A stretch of 7,645 nt of DNA from Mxb001 sp046046455 (GTDB lineage: Bacteria > Actinomycetota > Actinomycetes > S36-B12), in the NCBI GenBank assembly GCA_046046455.1, contig JBJOJS010000103.1:1-7645 (forward strand), written 5' to 3'. The position numbers and the translations under genes were made by a program. The notes under the pieces were generated by a model. That model saw only the letters and a program-made list of their open reading frames with translations. It was not told the origin of the DNA and searched no databases. Numbering within the stretch: the stretch's first letter is position 1; each line of letters starts with the position of its first letter. Below, in pieces: positions 6,476 to 7,645 of this stretch.

Positions 6476-6770
6476 CCCTTGCGCGGCTTGCGCGAGGCGA
6501 TTAGAACTGTCCTATCGCAAGGGAAACTGAGCGATCGGAGCACGAGGAGATCGAGCCGCAAGGCGAGATCGGAGGCAACTCCCCACCCCGGTGTCGCGGG
6601 GAAGGACCACGGCTTCGGGATCGGCTGAGGCGGCGTAAGCCGCACCGGAGGCGCCCCGGCAACGGGTGCGACGAAGGAGGGGCGACGCCCCCGACTTCCC
6701 CTCACGGGACCGGCAGGCTGGATCCAGAGCGAGACCCCTGGAACTCATGCTTCCAGGGGTCTCGCCTTTT
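6476..6770 (+). ncRNA. Candidate structured non-coding RNA gene, family not identified
   Basis: No credible protein fits here, but the plus strand folds into nested helices. Hairpin A is GATC-GA-GCC-[GCAA]-GGC-GA-GATC (6549-6570), with facing GA/GA that can form sheared pairs. Hairpin B, GGAG-[GCAA]-CTCC, is at 6571-6582. Hairpin C, CCCCG/CGGGG, is at 6586-6601. A long-range helix pairs 6618-6625 with 6717-6725 (one bulged G), stacked on UGAGG (6626-6630) with CCUCA (6700-6704). Inside that junction are CGGC-[GTAA]-GCCG (6631-6642), CGC-CCCG-[GCAA]-CGGG-T-GCG (6652-6670), and GAAG..GGGGC-GAC-GCCCC..CTTC (6673-6698). Four loops are GNRA. An intrinsic terminator closes the unit on the same strand. 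The 5' end is either about 6514 or upstream of 6476. I see no tmRNA, RNase P RNA or SRP RNA signature. Possible relatives that I cannot test by eye are the raiA-type RNA and actinobacterial 6S/Ms1-like RNAs. It could also be a leader RNA, but no plus-strand gene follows. Confidence 0.68.
6479..6507 (+). promoter_or_regulatory. Possible promoter of the structured RNA (TTGCGC-17-TAGAAC)
   Basis: TTGCGC (6479-6484) and TAGAAC (6502-6507) are separated by 17 bases and predict a start at A6514, just before the structured block. The match to TATAAT is partial. The hexamers lie within or beside an 8-bp inverted repeat, CCCTTGCG (6476-6483) and CGCAAGGG (6516-6523), which would instead be a basal helix if transcription starts further upstream. 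The two readings exclude each other in part. Confidence 0.35.
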
Positions 6771-6772
6771 AT
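6729..6772 (+). terminator. Intrinsic terminator, plus strand
   Basis: A perfect 15-bp stem (6729-6743 with 6751-6765) has a 7-base loop, CTCATGC, and is followed by CTTTTAT. The T run is on the plus strand only; read on the minus strand the hairpin is followed by TCTGGATCC, without a T run. It therefore ends a plus-strand transcript coming from the gene-free stretch. It also sits three bases past the OleD-like stop codon, whose TAA (6769-6771, minus) overlaps the T run, and may stabilise that mRNA's 3' end. Confidence 0.9.
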
Positions 6773-7645
6773 AGACCTGGATCGGCACCAGCCATGGGAG
6801 CCACGCCGCCCAGGTGGGCGGCCAGCCTCGCGAGACCCTCGTCGATCGACACCTCGGGGACCCAGGCGAGCGCCTCGCGCGTCTCGCGCTGGTCGAACCA
6901 GTGCGCCGTGGCCAGTTGCTCTGCCAGGAAGGCGGTCACCGGTGGCTCCCCCTCCCGGCCGGTGCGCTCCCAGAGCCGCTCGAGCACCTCACCGCCCATG
7001 CGGGCGACCGGGAAGGGCACGGAACGATGGGGTGCGGGAGCACCCGCGGCCAGGGCGATCCGCGTGAGCATCTCGATCACCGTGCGCGGCTCGCCATTGG
7101 AGACGACGAAGGCGCGGCCGCGCACCCGCGGATGGGCGGCCCGGTCGACAGCCGCGGCGATCGCAGACCCCGCGTTGTCGATGTACGTCGTATCGATGAG
7201 CGCAGATCCGCTGCCGATGATGACGAGCCTGCCCGATCGCGCGCGATCGACGATGCGCTCGGTCAGCTGGCTGTCGCCGGGACCCCAGACGAGGTGGGGG
7301 CGCACGACGGTGACCGCCACATCGTCTCCATCAGCGGCCAGGGCCTCGATCTCGGCCATCGCCTTGCTCTGCGAGTAGTGCCCGCGGGCGTGCCAGGGAT
7401 CCGCGGGCTCCGCGCGCGCGCCCACGAGCGCGCGTCCGGCGTGGGCTACCGACGGCGAGGAGATGAGCACAAAACGCGCGACCCCCGCACGTCGTGCCGC
7501 CTCGAGGGCCTGCCGGGTGCCGACGACATTGATGCGCTCGTACTCCTCCCACGGTCCGGTGATATCCACCCGGGCAGCGGCATGCACGACGGCGTGGCAT
7601 CCGGTGAAGCCTTCGACGAGCGCCTCCACCGATCCGGAGATGTCG
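6769..7645 (-). CDS. oleD: OleD-like NAD(P)-dependent 2-alkyl-3-ketoalkanoate reductase, N terminus outside window
   Basis: The minus-strand frame is open to the right edge, so the gene is partial; about 290 C-terminal codons are visible and the Rossmann GxxGFxG start must lie beyond 7645. A GTG at 7629 is internal, because family-like residues continue upstream of it. It is an extended short-chain dehydrogenase of the 3-beta-HSD type: HAAARVD, the SSPSVAH segment, catalytic YSQSK (Tyr at 7375-7377, Lys at 7363-7365), RPHLVWGPGD, DTTYIDNA, SNGEP and a C-terminal half with REGEPPVT..EQLATAHWF and VPEVSIDEGL. That combination resembles OleD, which reduces the beta-keto acid made by OleA during head-to-head long-chain olefin synthesis before OleC and OleB act. 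OleA and OleB/C genes would be expected upstream, outside the window. A generic sterol-dehydrogenase/epimerase homologue is the alternative. Confidence 0.8.
   Translation of the reverse strand, partial: DISGSVEALVEGFTGCHAVVHAAARVDITGPWEEYERINVVGTRQALEAARRAGVARFVLISSPSVAHAGRALVGARAEPADPWHARGHYSQSKAMAEIEALAADGDDVAVTVVRPHLVWGPGDSQLTERIVDRARSGRLVIIGSGSALIDTTYIDNAGSAIAAAVDRAAHPRVRGRAFVVSNGEPRTVIEMLTRIALAAGAPAPHRSVPFPVARMGGEVLERLWERTGREGEPPVTAFLAEQLATAHWFDQRETREALAWVPEVSIDEGLARLAAHLGGVAPMAGADPGL

Noticed and set aside
6360..6476. N-terminal extension of the minus-strand hydrolase to 6476
   Set aside because: It would code through the intergenic palindrome, lacks a ribosome site, and the 6359 ATG has a precisely placed leaderless -10.
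6604..6670. Cobalamin riboswitch, suggested by the CGGCAACGG stretch
   Set aside because: The B12-box context and other conserved cobalamin-aptamer segments are absent, the bases are explained by a CCCG-GCAA-CGGG hairpin, and no plus-strand gene follows.
6434..6705. Small open frames on both strands inside the 6430-6728 stretch
   Set aside because: Their translations are Arg/Gly/Pro/Ser-rich and motif-free, no Shine-Dalgarno site fits, and RNA helices explain the sequence better.

Overview
The window is high-GC DNA read on both strands. The dense high-GC coding, GTG starts, TANNNT-type -10 hexamers placed for leaderless transcripts, and an OleD-like gene all suggest an actinobacterium, probably of the Micrococcales. 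That assignment is inference; no species can be named.

Left part, plus strand (1-4416). A tRNA-Arg(CCG), missing its first five bases at the window edge, is followed by four plus-strand genes: an MHS-type major facilitator symporter, an HSL-family alpha/beta-hydrolase esterase, a CorA-family divalent-cation channel, and a membrane protein of the CPBP/CAAX-protease superfamily with altered catalytic motifs. The esterase has its own promoter and Shine-Dalgarno site, and the CorA gene starts one base after it. The symporter and CPBP genes look leaderless.

Middle, minus strand (4426-6359). Two genes overlapping by ATGA form a convergent operon: a serine alpha/beta hydrolase (promoter-proximal, leaderless) and a short, divergent DUF2252-like protein in which the GDAH..N and D.ND.D motifs are degraded. 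No function is known for this pair.

Right part (6360-7645). The roughly 400 bases between the hydrolase start and the next gene have no credible protein but are rich in structure: a 20-bp palindrome, a possible plus-strand promoter, and a block that folds into nested helices with four GNRA-capped hairpins. It ends in a perfect 15-bp terminator hairpin whose T tract lies on the plus strand. I read this as a structured non-coding RNA gene of roughly 255-295 nt, the most interesting object in the window. Beyond it, on the minus strand and running off the right edge, is an OleD-like NAD(P)-dependent reductase of long-chain olefin biosynthesis, suggesting that an ole cluster continues outside the window.
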